A DNA stretch of 56,317 nucleotides from an uncultured Agathobacter sp. (GTDB lineage: Bacteria > Bacillota > Clostridia > Lachnospirales > Lachnospiraceae): the NCBI GenBank assembly GCA_945910395.1, contig CAMDYX010000013.1, positions 1 to 56,317 on the forward strand. Reading direction: 5' to 3'. The translations under genes and the position numbers were made by a program. How positions within the stretch are numbered: the stretch's first letter is position 1; each line of letters begins with the position of its first letter. Positions 8,287 to 16,002 of the stretch are shown one piece after another. The notes under the pieces were generated by a model. That model ran no database searches. It saw only the letters and a program-made list of their open reading frames with translations, and was not told the DNA's origin.

Positions 8287-8994
8287 ATGAGCATGTTAAA
8301 GGTTGAAGATGTAAATGTATATTACGGAAGCATTCATGCAATAAAGGGAGTATCCTTTGAGGTAAATCAGGGAGAAATTGTAACCTTAATCGGAGCAAAC
8401 GGTGCAGGAAAGTCAACCACATTAAATACAGTCTCCGGTCTTTTAAAGCCAAAGAGCGGTACCATTGAATTTGAAGGAAAATCTGTTGTGGGAGTTCCTG
8501 CTCATAAGATTTTGAGGGAAGGAATGGCTCTTTGCCCGGAGGGAAGAAGAATTTTCTCACAGCTTACGGTAGAGGAAAACCTGCAGATGGGTGCCTACAC
8601 AAGACCAAATAGTGAGATCGCAGATTCCATTGCGGATATCTATGATCGTTTCCCAAGACTGAAGGAACGTTATAAGCAGGTGGCTGGAACCTTATCCGGT
8701 GGAGAGCAGCAGATGCTTGCCATGGGAAGAGCACTGATGTCTAAGCCAAAGCTTCTGATGTTAGACGAGCCCTCCATGGGACTTGCCCCGATTCTGGTTG
8801 AACAGATTTTTGAAATCATCGTTGAAATGAATAAGAGAGGAACCACCATTCTTCTTGTTGAGCAGAATGCCCAGATGGCTCTTTCCATAGCACATCGTGG
8901 ATATGTCTTAGAGACCGGACGTGTGGTAAGTACCGGAACAGGAGCAGAGCTTCTAAACGATGATGCGGTAAGAAAAGCTTATCTTGGCGGCTGA
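8287..8994 (+). CDS. livF: Branched-chain amino acid ABC ATPase LivF
   Basis: A 235-residue ABC ATPase, the normal length for LivF. Walker A GANGAGKST is at residues 36-44; signature LSGGEQQMLAMGRAL is near 137; Walker B LLMLDEPSMGLAP and H-loop LVEQN follow. The start lies three bases after the livG stop with AAAGGAGGTA upstream. This is the last gene of the operon; no clear terminator follows and the rpsU promoter starts 23 bases later. Confidence 0.95.
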   Translation: MSMLKVEDVNVYYGSIHAIKGVSFEVNQGEIVTLIGANGAGKSTTLNTVSGLLKPKSGTIEFEGKSVVGVPAHKILREGMALCPEGRRIFSQLTVEENLQMGAYTRPNSEIADSIADIYDRFPRLKERYKQVAGTLSGGEQQMLAMGRALMSKPKLLMLDEPSMGLAPILVEQIFEIIVEMNKRGTTILLVEQNAQMALSIAHRGYVLETGRVVSTGTGAELLNDDAVRKAYLGG

Positions 8995-9017
8995 TGGAAA
9001 TATTTTTTGATTATCCC

Positions 9018-9045
9018 TTGACAAATCGGAATATTTTGTTAAAAT
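9018..9045 (+). promoter_or_regulatory. rpsU promoter
   Basis: TTGACA (9018-9023), a 16-base spacer, TAAAAT (9040-9045). The resulting leader of about 65 bases contains a 6-bp stem cagttg (9073-9078) / caactg (9091-9096) just before the ribosome binding site. Confidence 0.7.
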
Positions 9046-9116
9046 ACTTGTTAGTGCAATTAGAAATACCTACAGTTGGTGCACAATAAACAACTGGAGG
9101 GAGGTTAGGAAAGCAA

Positions 9117-9293
9117 ATGTCAAGTGTTATCGTAAAAGAGAATGAGACTTTAGATAGCGCATTACGCAGATTCAAGAGAAACTGTGCTAAGGCAGGTATC
9201 CAGCAGGAGATCCGTAAGCGCGAGCATTACGAGAAGCCAAGCGTAAAGCGTAAGAAGAAATCTGAAGCAGCTAGAAAAAGAAAATACAATTAA
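9117..9293 (+). CDS. rpsU: 30S ribosomal protein S21
   Basis: A 58-residue basic protein starting [20 protein letters not shown] and ending in a Lys/Arg-rich helix ([15 protein letters not shown]), the classic S21 sequence. S21 sits on the 30S platform near the mRNA 5' end and aids initiation. Its length fits Firmicute S21. It is monocistronic, flanked by its own promoter and a strong terminator. GGAGGTTAGG lies just upstream of the ATG. Confidence 0.95.
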   Translation: MSSVIVKENETLDSALRRFKRNCAKAGIQQEIRKREHYEKPSVKRKKKSEAARKRKYN

Positions 9294-9305
9294 TGTATGA
9301 TCAAG

Positions 9306-9336
9306 GGAACTACCAGTTATGGTAGTTCCTTTTAAT
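9306..9336 (+). terminator. rpsU terminator
   Basis: ggaactacc (9306-9314) / ggtagttcc (9321-9329), 9 bp with a 6-base loop, followed by ttttaat. Located 12 bases after the rpsU stop. Confidence 0.85.
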
Positions 9337-9366
9337 ATACCTTCGCAAGAACAAGGAGAGGACATC

Positions 9367-11100
9367 ATGAAGAATAACTTAAAGAAAATGCTTAGTTACT
9401 ATCGACCGTATAAGAAGATTTTTTGGGCAGATATGTTTTTTGCAACCCTTTCTGCAGGCGTTGCACTTTCAATCCCTCTGGTTGTGCGATATGTAACGAA
9501 TACACTAATTTATATGGATGCAGATGTGATTCTGCATCGTGTGATCTATGTAGCATTTCTTTTATTTTTGCTTCTGGCAATTGACTGCTACAGTAAATTT
9601 TTTATCGGAAATTACGGACATGTCATGGGTGCAAGGATGGAGTATGATATGCGGGCGGAAATCTTTGGACATATGCAGAAGCTTTCCTTTTCCTTCTATG
9701 ATGATGCGAAAGTAGGACAGCTTATGAGCCGGATTACGTCGGATTTATTTGACATCACGGAGCTGTTACATCATGGGCCGGAGAACATCATTCTTTCGAT
9801 TTTAAAGATTGTCGGTGCCCTTGTTATTCTGCTTGGTATCAATCCGTGGCTTGCAGCTGCGGCATTCGTGGTTCTTCCCTTTATGTTTCTATTTGCGTTT
9901 GCATTGAATCGCAGAATGAGACGTTCCTTTAAGCAGAACCGGATAAAAATTGCAGAGATCAACGAACAGATTGAGGACAATCTCTCGGGAATCCGTGTAG
10001 TCAAATCCTTTGCCAATGAGGATATTGAAAATGAGAAGTTTAAAAAAGGAAATGACGGATTTTTAGCCGCGAAGAAAAACAGCTACTTTAATATGGGATT
10101 GTTTCAGTCCGGAGTTGGCGTATTTACTACTTTGATTCAGGTAAATGTCATTATAGTCGGCACCATTCTGATTGCTTATGGGCAGCTGAATATACAGGAT
10201 CTGCTGACGTTTATGCTGTATATCGGAGTATTTACGGATCCGATTCGTACTCTGGTGGATTTTACGGAGCAGTTTCAGAATGGATATACCGGATTTGAAC
10301 GTTTCCGGGAAATTATGAACATGGAACCGGATATCGATGATGCGCCGGATGCCAAAGAACTGACTCAGGTAAAGGGAGATATCAGCTTTGAGAATGTTTC
10401 TTTTCAATATAAAGAGGGAGCAGATAAGGTTTTAAATAATGTGTCACTGGAGGTTCCGGCGGGTTCCTACATGGCACTTGTTGGGTCTTCGGGAGCAGGA
10501 AAAACGACCCTCTGTTCCTTGATACCGCGCTTTTACGATGTGACGGACGGATCGATTAAGGTGGATGGAATCGATGTACGGGATGTGACGTTAAAAAGCC
10601 TAAGAAGTCATATCGGAATGGTACAGCAGGACGTCTATTTGTTCGCAGGAACCATTTTTGAGAATATTTCCTACGGAAAACCGGGATGCACAAGAGAAGA
10701 GGTCATTGAGGCTGCAAAAAATGCAAATGCCCATGATTTTATTATGTCATTTCCGGATGGATACGACACAGATATCGGACAGCGTGGAATTAAGCTGTCC
10801 GGCGGTCAGAAACAGAGACTGTCCATTGCGAGAGTATTCCTGAAAAATCCGGAAATCTTAATCTTTGATGAGGCAACCTCGGCGCTGGATAACGAGAGCG
10901 AGAGGGTGGTACAGGAATCTCTTGAGAAGCTTGCAAAGAACCGTACCACTTTTGTAATCGCACACAGGCTTACCACTATCCAAAATGCCGAGAGAATTCT
11001 GGTGCTTACGGAGGACGGAATTGCAGAGAGTGGTTCCCATGAAGAATTGCTGGCAAAGAAGGGAATTTACGAGAAGCTGTATCATATGCACAGCATCTAG
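9367..11100 (+). CDS. ABC exporter, fused permease-ATPase (MsbA/MdlB type)
   Basis: A 577-residue half-transporter from this start. The N-terminal transmembrane domain (about 15-310) has six hydrophobic helices. The ATPase domain has Walker A GSSGAGKTT (373-381), signature LSGGQKQR (477-484) and Walker B ILIFDEATSALD just after. It should work as a homodimer exporting a lipid, drug or peptide; the substrate is unknown. A longer reading from 9319 would start inside the rpsU terminator, so I use the ATG at 9367, which has AAGGAGAGG 5 bases upstream. Only one such gene is present, so it is unlikely to be the heterodimeric BmrCD type. No promoter was found beyond possible read-through from rpsU. 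Confidence 0.87.
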   Translation: MKNNLKKMLSYYRPYKKIFWADMFFATLSAGVALSIPLVVRYVTNTLIYMDADVILHRVIYVAFLLFLLLAIDCYSKFFIGNYGHVMGARMEYDMRAEIFGHMQKLSFSFYDDAKVGQLMSRITSDLFDITELLHHGPENIILSILKIVGALVILLGINPWLAAAAFVVLPFMFLFAFALNRRMRRSFKQNRIKIAEINEQIEDNLSGIRVVKSFANEDIENEKFKKGNDGFLAAKKNSYFNMGLFQSGVGVFTTLIQVNVIIVGTILIAYGQLNIQDLLTFMLYIGVFTDPIRTLVDFTEQFQNGYTGFERFREIMNMEPDIDDAPDAKELTQVKGDISFENVSFQYKEGADKVLNNVSLEVPAGSYMALVGSSGAGKTTLCSLIPRFYDVTDGSIKVDGIDVRDVTLKSLRSHIGMVQQDVYLFAGTIFENISYGKPGCTREEVIEAAKNANAHDFIMSFPDGYDTDIGQRGIKLSGGQKQRLSIARVFLKNPEILIFDEATSALDNESERVVQESLEKLAKNRTTFVIAHRLTTIQNAERILVLTEDGIAESGSHEELLAKKGIYEKLYHMHSI

Positions 11101-11103
11101 GAT

Positions 11104-11132
11104 TTGCATTTTGCAGAAAAGAATAGTAAAAT
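11104..11132 (+). promoter_or_regulatory. Candidate promoter of the COG0523 pair
   Basis: TTGCAT (11104-11109), a 17-base spacer, TAAAAT (11127-11132), about 60 bases before the first GTPase gene. I see no match to the Bacillus Zur operator. Confidence 0.5.
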
Positions 11133-11191
11133 TACAAAGATATGGGTAACTATATAGAAATAGATCCCAAATAGAAAAGGAGAGATGAAAA

Positions 11192-12418
11192 ATGATAAAA
11201 ATTGATATTATTTCGGGCTTCCTCGGAGCTGGAAAGACTACCTTTATAAAGAAGATGATCAAGGAGGCTTTTTCCGGTGAACAGATTGTTTTGATTGAAA
11301 ACGAGTTTGGAGAGGTAGGAATTGACGGTGGATTCTTAAAGGATGCAGGAATTGAGATTACCGAGATGAATTCCGGCTGTATCTGCTGCTCTCTGGTTGG
11401 TGATTTCGGAAAAAATCTTCATGAAGTGATTCACAAATTCCATCCGGACAGAATTTTAATTGAGCCCTCCGGAGTAGGAAAGCTTTCCGATGTCATGAAG
11501 TCAGTCATTGATATCGAGAAGGAAGAGGATGTTAAGTTAAATGCGCTGGTTACGGTTGTAAATGCGTTAAAAGCCAGCAAGCAGATGAAGGCATTTGGCG
11601 AATTTTTCAACAATCAGATCGAGTATGCAACAACAGTGGTGCTCAGCCGTTCCCAGAATGCAACTCCGGAGCAGCTGGAATTCTGCGTAAAACAGATTCA
11701 GCAGATGAATCCTAAGGCAAAAATCATCACCACAGACTGGAATGCAATTTCGGGCAGCCAGATTCTTACGGTTATTGAAGGACAGGACAACCTCGAGATG
11801 AAGACCCTAGCAGAGGCGCGCCATGCGAAGGATGAAGAAGAACATGAGCATGAACATCATCATCACGATCATGATCATGATCACGAGGAACATGAGCATC
11901 ACGACCATGATCATGAGTGTCATCATGATCACGATCACGAGGAGCATGACCATGATCACGACCATGAGGAGCATGACCATGAGTGTCATCATGATCACGA
12001 TCACGAGGAGCATGACCATGAACATCACCATGATCACGATCATGAGGACCATGACCACGAACACCATCACCATGATCATGACGGGGAAACCTGCCCTTGC
12101 TGCGGCGGACATCACTCCGAGCATGAGCATCATCACCATCATCATGCAGATGATGTATTTACCAGCTGGGGAAAGGAAACACCGCATAAATTTACAAAGG
12201 AAGCCATTGAGAATGCATTAAAGAAGCTGGTGGAGGATGATACCATTCTTCGGGCAAAGGGTATGGTGGAAGGCGTAGACGGAACCTGGATCTACTTTGA
12301 TATGGTTCCCGGCGAATATGAGATCCGCCAGGGACAGCCGGATTACACAGGACGTCTGGTTGTAATCGGAACCGAAATAAAGGAACAGGAAATTTTAGAA
12401 TTGTTTGGTATCAATTAA
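11192..12418 (+). CDS. COG0523 (CobW-like) GTPase with long His-rich insert
   Basis: A 408-residue G3E-family GTPase, thought to act as a metal chaperone. The P-loop is GFLGAGKTT (residues 9-17) and the family metal-binding motif CxCC is C63-I-C-C66. Residues about 216-318 are an exceptional His/Asp/Glu/Cys-rich insert with runs of H, repeated DH and EH pairs, two CHH units (C243, C265) and CPCC (301-304) followed by more His. The CobW C-terminal domain (about 325-408) resumes with FTSWGKETPHKF. His-rich tracts in this family bind zinc, nickel or cobalt. A second COG0523 gene follows after 21 bases, so they form a pair. Zinc handling is my best guess; no Zur site was seen. Confidence 0.85.
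   Translation: MIKIDIISGFLGAGKTTFIKKMIKEAFSGEQIVLIENEFGEVGIDGGFLKDAGIEITEMNSGCICCSLVGDFGKNLHEVIHKFHPDRILIEPSGVGKLSDVMKSVIDIEKEEDVKLNALVTVVNALKASKQMKAFGEFFNNQIEYATTVVLSRSQNATPEQLEFCVKQIQQMNPKAKIITTDWNAISGSQILTVIEGQDNLEMKTLAEARHAKDEEEHEHEHHHHDHDHDHEEHEHHDHDHECHHDHDHEEHDHDHDHEEHDHECHHDHDHEEHDHEHHHDHDHEDHDHEHHHHDHDGETCPCCGGHHSEHEHHHHHHADDVFTSWGKETPHKFTKEAIENALKKLVEDDTILRAKGMVEGVDGTWIYFDMVPGEYEIRQGQPDYTGRLVVIGTEIKEQEILELFGIN
11915..12021 (+). repeat. 66-bp direct repeat in the His-rich coding region
   Basis: A 41-base block at 11915-11955 recurs identically at 11981-12021, exactly 66 bases (22 codons) later, encoding two copies of ECHHDHDHEEHDH. The repeat is in frame, so unequal exchange would lengthen or shorten the metal-binding tract without a frameshift. 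Confidence 0.85.
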
Positions 12419-12439
12419 TCTGTTCGGAAAGGAAAAAAG

Positions 12440-13384
12440 ATGGCAGAAGAAATTCCAGTATATTTATTTACCGGCTTCATGGATAGCGGAAAAACCACTC
12501 TTGTGCAGGAAACCCTGTTTGAAAATAACTTTGGGGATGGCGCAAAGGGTGTTATCATCATGTGTGAAGACGGTGAAAAAGAATATAATGTTGACAAACT
12601 GAAAACCGTAAATTTTCAGTTGGCGGAAATCGAAAAAGAAGAGGATTTCACTTCTGAAAAATTGAAAGAAATCAATGATTCCTATCTTCCTAAGCAGGTC
12701 TTCATTGAGTATAACGGGACCTGGGGAATCGACAAGATTCTTGAGGCTAAGCTTCCCGAAGGCTGGGTTATTGTCCAGACCCTTACTACTGTGGATTCCA
12801 CGACATTTGACCTGTATCTGAATAATATGCGTGTGATGATGCAGGAGCAGGTATTTGCATCGGATGTGGTTATTTTTAACAGAACGGACGACGATACGGA
12901 CCGCGGGCACTTACGCAGAATGATTAAGAATATCAATCGAAAAGCCCAGGTGGTATATGAGCGTAAGGACGGAACCATTGACCAGAGGCCGGAAGAGCTT
13001 CCCTTCGATATCAATCAGGAGGTCATTGAATTATCGGATGCGGATTACGCCATCTGGTATATGGATGCAATGGAAAATTATAGGAAATATGATGGAAAGA
13101 AGGTTCACTTCCTCGGACTGGTATATAATCCGGAGAAACTTAAAAAAGGAATCTTTGTTCCGGGACGTTTTGCAATGACCTGCTGTATCGAAGATACCAC
13201 ATTTCTTGGATTTAAGTGCAAATATGACAAAGAGGAAGAACTTCCTCATAAATCCTGGATTGATATTACCGCAGAAATACATGTGGAGTTTGCAAGGGAA
13301 TATAAAGGCAAGGGACCGGTACTTTATCCAATCTCGATAAAGCCTGCACAAAAGCCGGAGGATGAACTGGTATATGTGAGTTAG
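12440..13384 (+). CDS. COG0523-like GTPase with DUF1980-like C-terminus
   Basis: A 314-residue protein. The P-loop GFMDSGKTT (residues 12-20) and core folds resemble CobW/G3E GTPases, but the family CxCC motif is missing: the equivalent place reads IIMCEDGEKEYN. The base-recognition region FNRTDD (146-151) is in place. From about residue 218 the sequence departs from CobW and resembles the DUF1980 / TIGR03943 (YcgQ) domain, with GRFAMTCCIEDT carrying a CC pair (248-249). DUF1980 proteins accompany DUF318-type permeases and are linked to zinc stress. I infer a metal-handling partner of the His-rich GTPase upstream. The DUF1980 assignment rests on recalled motifs, not a search. Confidence 0.7.
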   Translation: MAEEIPVYLFTGFMDSGKTTLVQETLFENNFGDGAKGVIIMCEDGEKEYNVDKLKTVNFQLAEIEKEEDFTSEKLKEINDSYLPKQVFIEYNGTWGIDKILEAKLPEGWVIVQTLTTVDSTTFDLYLNNMRVMMQEQVFASDVVIFNRTDDDTDRGHLRRMIKNINRKAQVVYERKDGTIDQRPEELPFDINQEVIELSDADYAIWYMDAMENYRKYDGKKVHFLGLVYNPEKLKKGIFVPGRFAMTCCIEDTTFLGFKCKYDKEEELPHKSWIDITAEIHVEFAREYKGKGPVLYPISIKPAQKPEDELVYVS

Positions 13385-13407
13385 TTTGCAGAAAAGTGAA
13401 ATAACTC

Positions 13408-13436
13408 TTGCGCAATTAAGGTATATCAGATATGAT
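13408..13436 (+). promoter_or_regulatory. nfnAB promoter
   Basis: TTGCGC (13408-13413), a 17-base spacer, TATGAT (13431-13436), about 75 bases upstream of nfnA. Confidence 0.6.
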
Positions 13437-13446
13437 AGAAAAAGAT

Positions 13447-13468
13447 TTTGTCACTTTAATGCGACAAA
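13447..13468. promoter_or_regulatory. Inverted repeat at the nfnAB transcription start
   Basis: tttgtc (13447-13452) and gacaaa (13463-13468) are perfect 6-base arms separated by 10 bases. The 22-base span starts about 10 bases after the -10 box, a typical operator place. It differs from the known Rex consensus, so the regulator is not named. Confidence 0.4.
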
Positions 13469-13512
13469 GCAAAAACTAAAATAATGGGATTAGTACCGCT
13501 AGGAGGAAAACA

Positions 13513-14403
13513 ATGTATCAAATTGTTCGTAGACAGCAGCTGCAAAGCAACATTGTCCTTATGGACATTAAGGCACCTCGCGTAGCAAAAGAGTGTCTTC
13601 CGGGACAGTTCATCATTGCAAAGATGGACGAGTTTGGAGAGCGTATTCCGCTTACTATTTGCGATTATGACAGAGAAAAAGAAACGGTAACCATTGTTGT
13701 ACAGACAATCGGTGCAGGAACTGAGCGAATGATGGATTTAAAGGAAGGCGATTTCCTTATGGATTTTGTTGGCCCACTTGGATGCCCATCAGAGCTTTGT
13801 TTAGAAAAGAACTTAGAGGAAACAAGAAAGAAAAAAATTGTCTTCATCGGTGGTGGACTTGGAACCGCACCGGTATATCCTCAGGTAAAGTGGCTGCATG
13901 AGCATGGAATTGATGCAGATGTGATCATTGGATATCGAAACAAGGATCTGCTTTTTTACGAGGAGGAGATGAGATCTGTTGCAGGAAATCTGTATGTGAC
14001 TACAGATGATGGATCTTATGGATTCCACGGAAACGGATGCCAGCAGCTGCAGGCACTTGTTGATGAAGGAAAGAAATACGATCTTTGCGTATCCATCGGA
14101 CCGATGATCATGATGAAATTCGTTTGCCTGCTTACCAAGGAGCTTGGAATTCCTACCATTGTATCCATGAATCCGATTATGGTGGATGGAACGGGTATGT
14201 GCGGCGCCTGCCGTCTAGTGGTAGATGGAAAAGTAAAGTTCGCCTGTGTTGACGGACCGGAGTTTGACGGACATCTTGTAGATTTTGACCAGGCAATGAA
14301 GAGAATGCAACAGTATAAGTCAGAAGAAGGCAGAGCAAAGCTTGCATATGAAGAAGGCGACACTCACCATGGTGGTTGTGGTCATTGCGGAGGTGACAAA
14401 TAA
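13513..14403 (+). CDS. nfnA: NADH-dependent ferredoxin:NADP+ oxidoreductase, small subunit
   Basis: A 296-residue FAD/NAD(P)-binding protein of the NfnA/GltA-small (SudB-like, PyrK-related) family. Its FAD site is RIPLTICD (44-51) and its NAD loop GGGLGTAPVYP (113-123). The [2Fe-2S] site is D225, C230, C233 and C245; Asp in the first ligand place is typical of NfnA and separates it from PyrK. With NfnB it couples NADPH, NADH and ferredoxin by flavin-based electron bifurcation in the cytosol. GGAGGAAAAC precedes the ATG. The gene overlaps nfnB by one base (TAATG). Oddly, the last residues (HHGGCGHCGGDK) add a His/Cys-rich tail beyond the usual family end. Confidence 0.9.
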   Translation: MYQIVRRQQLQSNIVLMDIKAPRVAKECLPGQFIIAKMDEFGERIPLTICDYDREKETVTIVVQTIGAGTERMMDLKEGDFLMDFVGPLGCPSELCLEKNLEETRKKKIVFIGGGLGTAPVYPQVKWLHEHGIDADVIIGYRNKDLLFYEEEMRSVAGNLYVTTDDGSYGFHGNGCQQLQALVDEGKKYDLCVSIGPMIMMKFVCLLTKELGIPTIVSMNPIMVDGTGMCGACRLVVDGKVKFACVDGPEFDGHLVDFDQAMKRMQQYKSEEGRAKLAYEEGDTHHGGCGHCGGDK

Positions 14404-15788
14404 TGGACGGATTTGTACGTGTACCGGTTCGTGAGCAGGAGCCAAAGGTTCGTGCAACGAATTTTGAAGAAGTATGTTATGGATATAATGAGGAAGAGGC
14501 TGTTGCAGAAGCCTCCCGTTGTTTAAACTGTAAAAATCCTTTATGTGTACAGGGCTGCCCTGTATCCATCAATATTCCGGCATTTATTGCACAGGTAAAG
14601 GAAGGTAATTTTGAGGCTGCATATCAGATTATTTCAGAGTCCTCAGCTCTTCCCGCTATATGCGGACGTGTATGTCCACAGGAGAGCCAGTGTGAGGGAA
14701 AATGTATCCGGGGTATCAAGGGCGAGGCAATCGCCATCGGTAAGCTGGAGCGTTTTGTGGCTGACTGGGCAAGAGAGCATGGAATCAAGCCAAAGAAGGC
14801 AGAAGGCTCCAATGGACATAAGGTTGCCGTGATCGGCTCCGGCCCTGCAGGACTTACCTGCGCAGGGGATCTTGCCAAGCTTGGTTATGATGTGACGATT
14901 TTTGAGGCGCTTCATCAGGCCGGTGGAGTATTGTCCTATGGAATTCCGGAGTTCCGTCTTCCAAAGGATAAGGTAGTAGCGGCAGAGGTAGAAAATGTGA
15001 AGTCTCTTGGTGTAAAAATCGAGACGAACGTAGTAATCGGAAAATCTGTAAAGATCGACGAGCTTATGGCAGAGGAAGGCTTTGAGGCAGTATTTATCGG
15101 CTCCGGTGCAGGACTTCCTAGATTTATGGGAATTCCGGGAGAACAGGCAAACGGAGTATTCTCCGCAAATGAATTCCTTACCAGAAATAATCTTATGAAG
15201 GCATTTAAGGAAGGCTACGAGACACCGATTTCCCATGGTAAAAAGGTGGTTGTTGTCGGTGGTGGTAACGTAGCCATGGATGCTGCAAGAACTGCACTTC
15301 GTCTTGGGGCAGAGGTTCATATTGTATATCGCCGTGGCGAGGAAGAGCTTCCTGCAAGAAAGGAAGAAGTACATCATGCAAAAGAAGAGGGCATTATCTT
15401 TGATCTTTTACAGAATCCTACCGAAATTCTCGTTGATGAGAATGGCTGGGTAAAAGGAATCCGGATCATTAAGATGGAGCTGGGAGAACCGGATGAATCG
15501 GGAAGAAGAAGTCCGGTTGAAATTCCGGGTTCTGAGTATGATATTGAGTGTGATACGGTTATCATGTCCCTTGGAACATCTCCAAATCCTTTGATTTCTT
15601 CTACAACGGAAGGTCTTGAGACCAATCGGAGAAAATGTATCGTTGCAGATGAAACGAACGGACAGACCTCCAAGTGCGCAGTATTTGCCGGTGGAGATGC
15701 AGTAACCGGTGCCGCTACCGTAATTCTTGCCATGGGAGCAGGAAAAGCTGCCGCAAAGGGAATACACGAGTATCTTTCCAATAAATAA
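14403..15788 (+). CDS. nfnB: NADPH-binding large subunit of NfnAB (GltD-like)
   Basis: A 461-residue homologue of the glutamate synthase small chain. The N-terminal domain binds two [4Fe-4S] clusters through C40, C43, C48, C52 and C87, C91, C97, C101. An FAD-binding fold begins VAVIGSGPAGLTCAG, and an NADPH fold VVVVGGGNVAMDAART lies near residue 284. The final GGDAVTGAATVILAMGAGK is the typical FAD-closing segment. No glutamate synthase large subunit lies nearby and NfnA is adjacent, so NfnB is preferred over GltD. Translation is coupled to nfnA by the TAATG overlap. A 16-bp terminator ends the unit. Confidence 0.92.
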   Translation: MDGFVRVPVREQEPKVRATNFEEVCYGYNEEEAVAEASRCLNCKNPLCVQGCPVSINIPAFIAQVKEGNFEAAYQIISESSALPAICGRVCPQESQCEGKCIRGIKGEAIAIGKLERFVADWAREHGIKPKKAEGSNGHKVAVIGSGPAGLTCAGDLAKLGYDVTIFEALHQAGGVLSYGIPEFRLPKDKVVAAEVENVKSLGVKIETNVVIGKSVKIDELMAEEGFEAVFIGSGAGLPRFMGIPGEQANGVFSANEFLTRNNLMKAFKEGYETPISHGKKVVVVGGGNVAMDAARTALRLGAEVHIVYRRGEEELPARKEEVHHAKEEGIIFDLLQNPTEILVDENGWVKGIRIIKMELGEPDESGRRSPVEIPGSEYDIECDTVIMSLGTSPNPLISSTTEGLETNRRKCIVADETNGQTSKCAVFAGGDAVTGAATVILAMGAGKAAAKGIHEYLSNK

Positions 15789-15808
15789 AACTATTTCATA
15801 CAGAATAA

Positions 15809-15860
15809 AACCACAATTAGTGTTGAAGAAAATTCAGAAACACTAATTGTGGTTTTTTTA
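15809..15860 (+). terminator. nfnAB terminator
   Basis: A perfect 16-bp stem, 15809-15824 with 15839-15854 (core ccacaattagtg / cactaattgtgg), loop of 14 bases, followed by a run of T. It is among the strongest terminators in the window. Confidence 0.92.
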
Positions 15861-16002
15861 TTGCGTTTTCCGTCATTTTTAGTGCATTTTTAGAAAAAAA
15901 TGACAGAAATTATGCAAAATGAAAGCCCCTTTATACGGTATAAAAGCATACAGAACTGTTCAGAATAACAAATAGTTGAGAAAAAGGAGATGAAAGGATG
16001 TT

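Noticed and set aside
11915-12021. Possible CRISPR-like array
   Set aside because: The repeats are in-frame protein repeats without spacers of unrelated sequence, and no cas gene is nearby.
11807-12221. Open frames on both strands across the His-rich region
   Set aside because: The repeated CAT/GAC/GAT codons keep other frames open; only the GTPase frame has a P-loop and CxCC motif.
13490-13500. 11-base match (ttagtaccgct) between the nfnA upstream region and the 32.6-kb element
   Set aside because: Too short, with no extension on either side; probably chance.
14643-15377. A 244-codon open frame antisense to nfnB
   Set aside because: It lies wholly inside a clear nfnB coding sequence, has no ribosome binding site or family resemblance, and is a by-product of codon bias.
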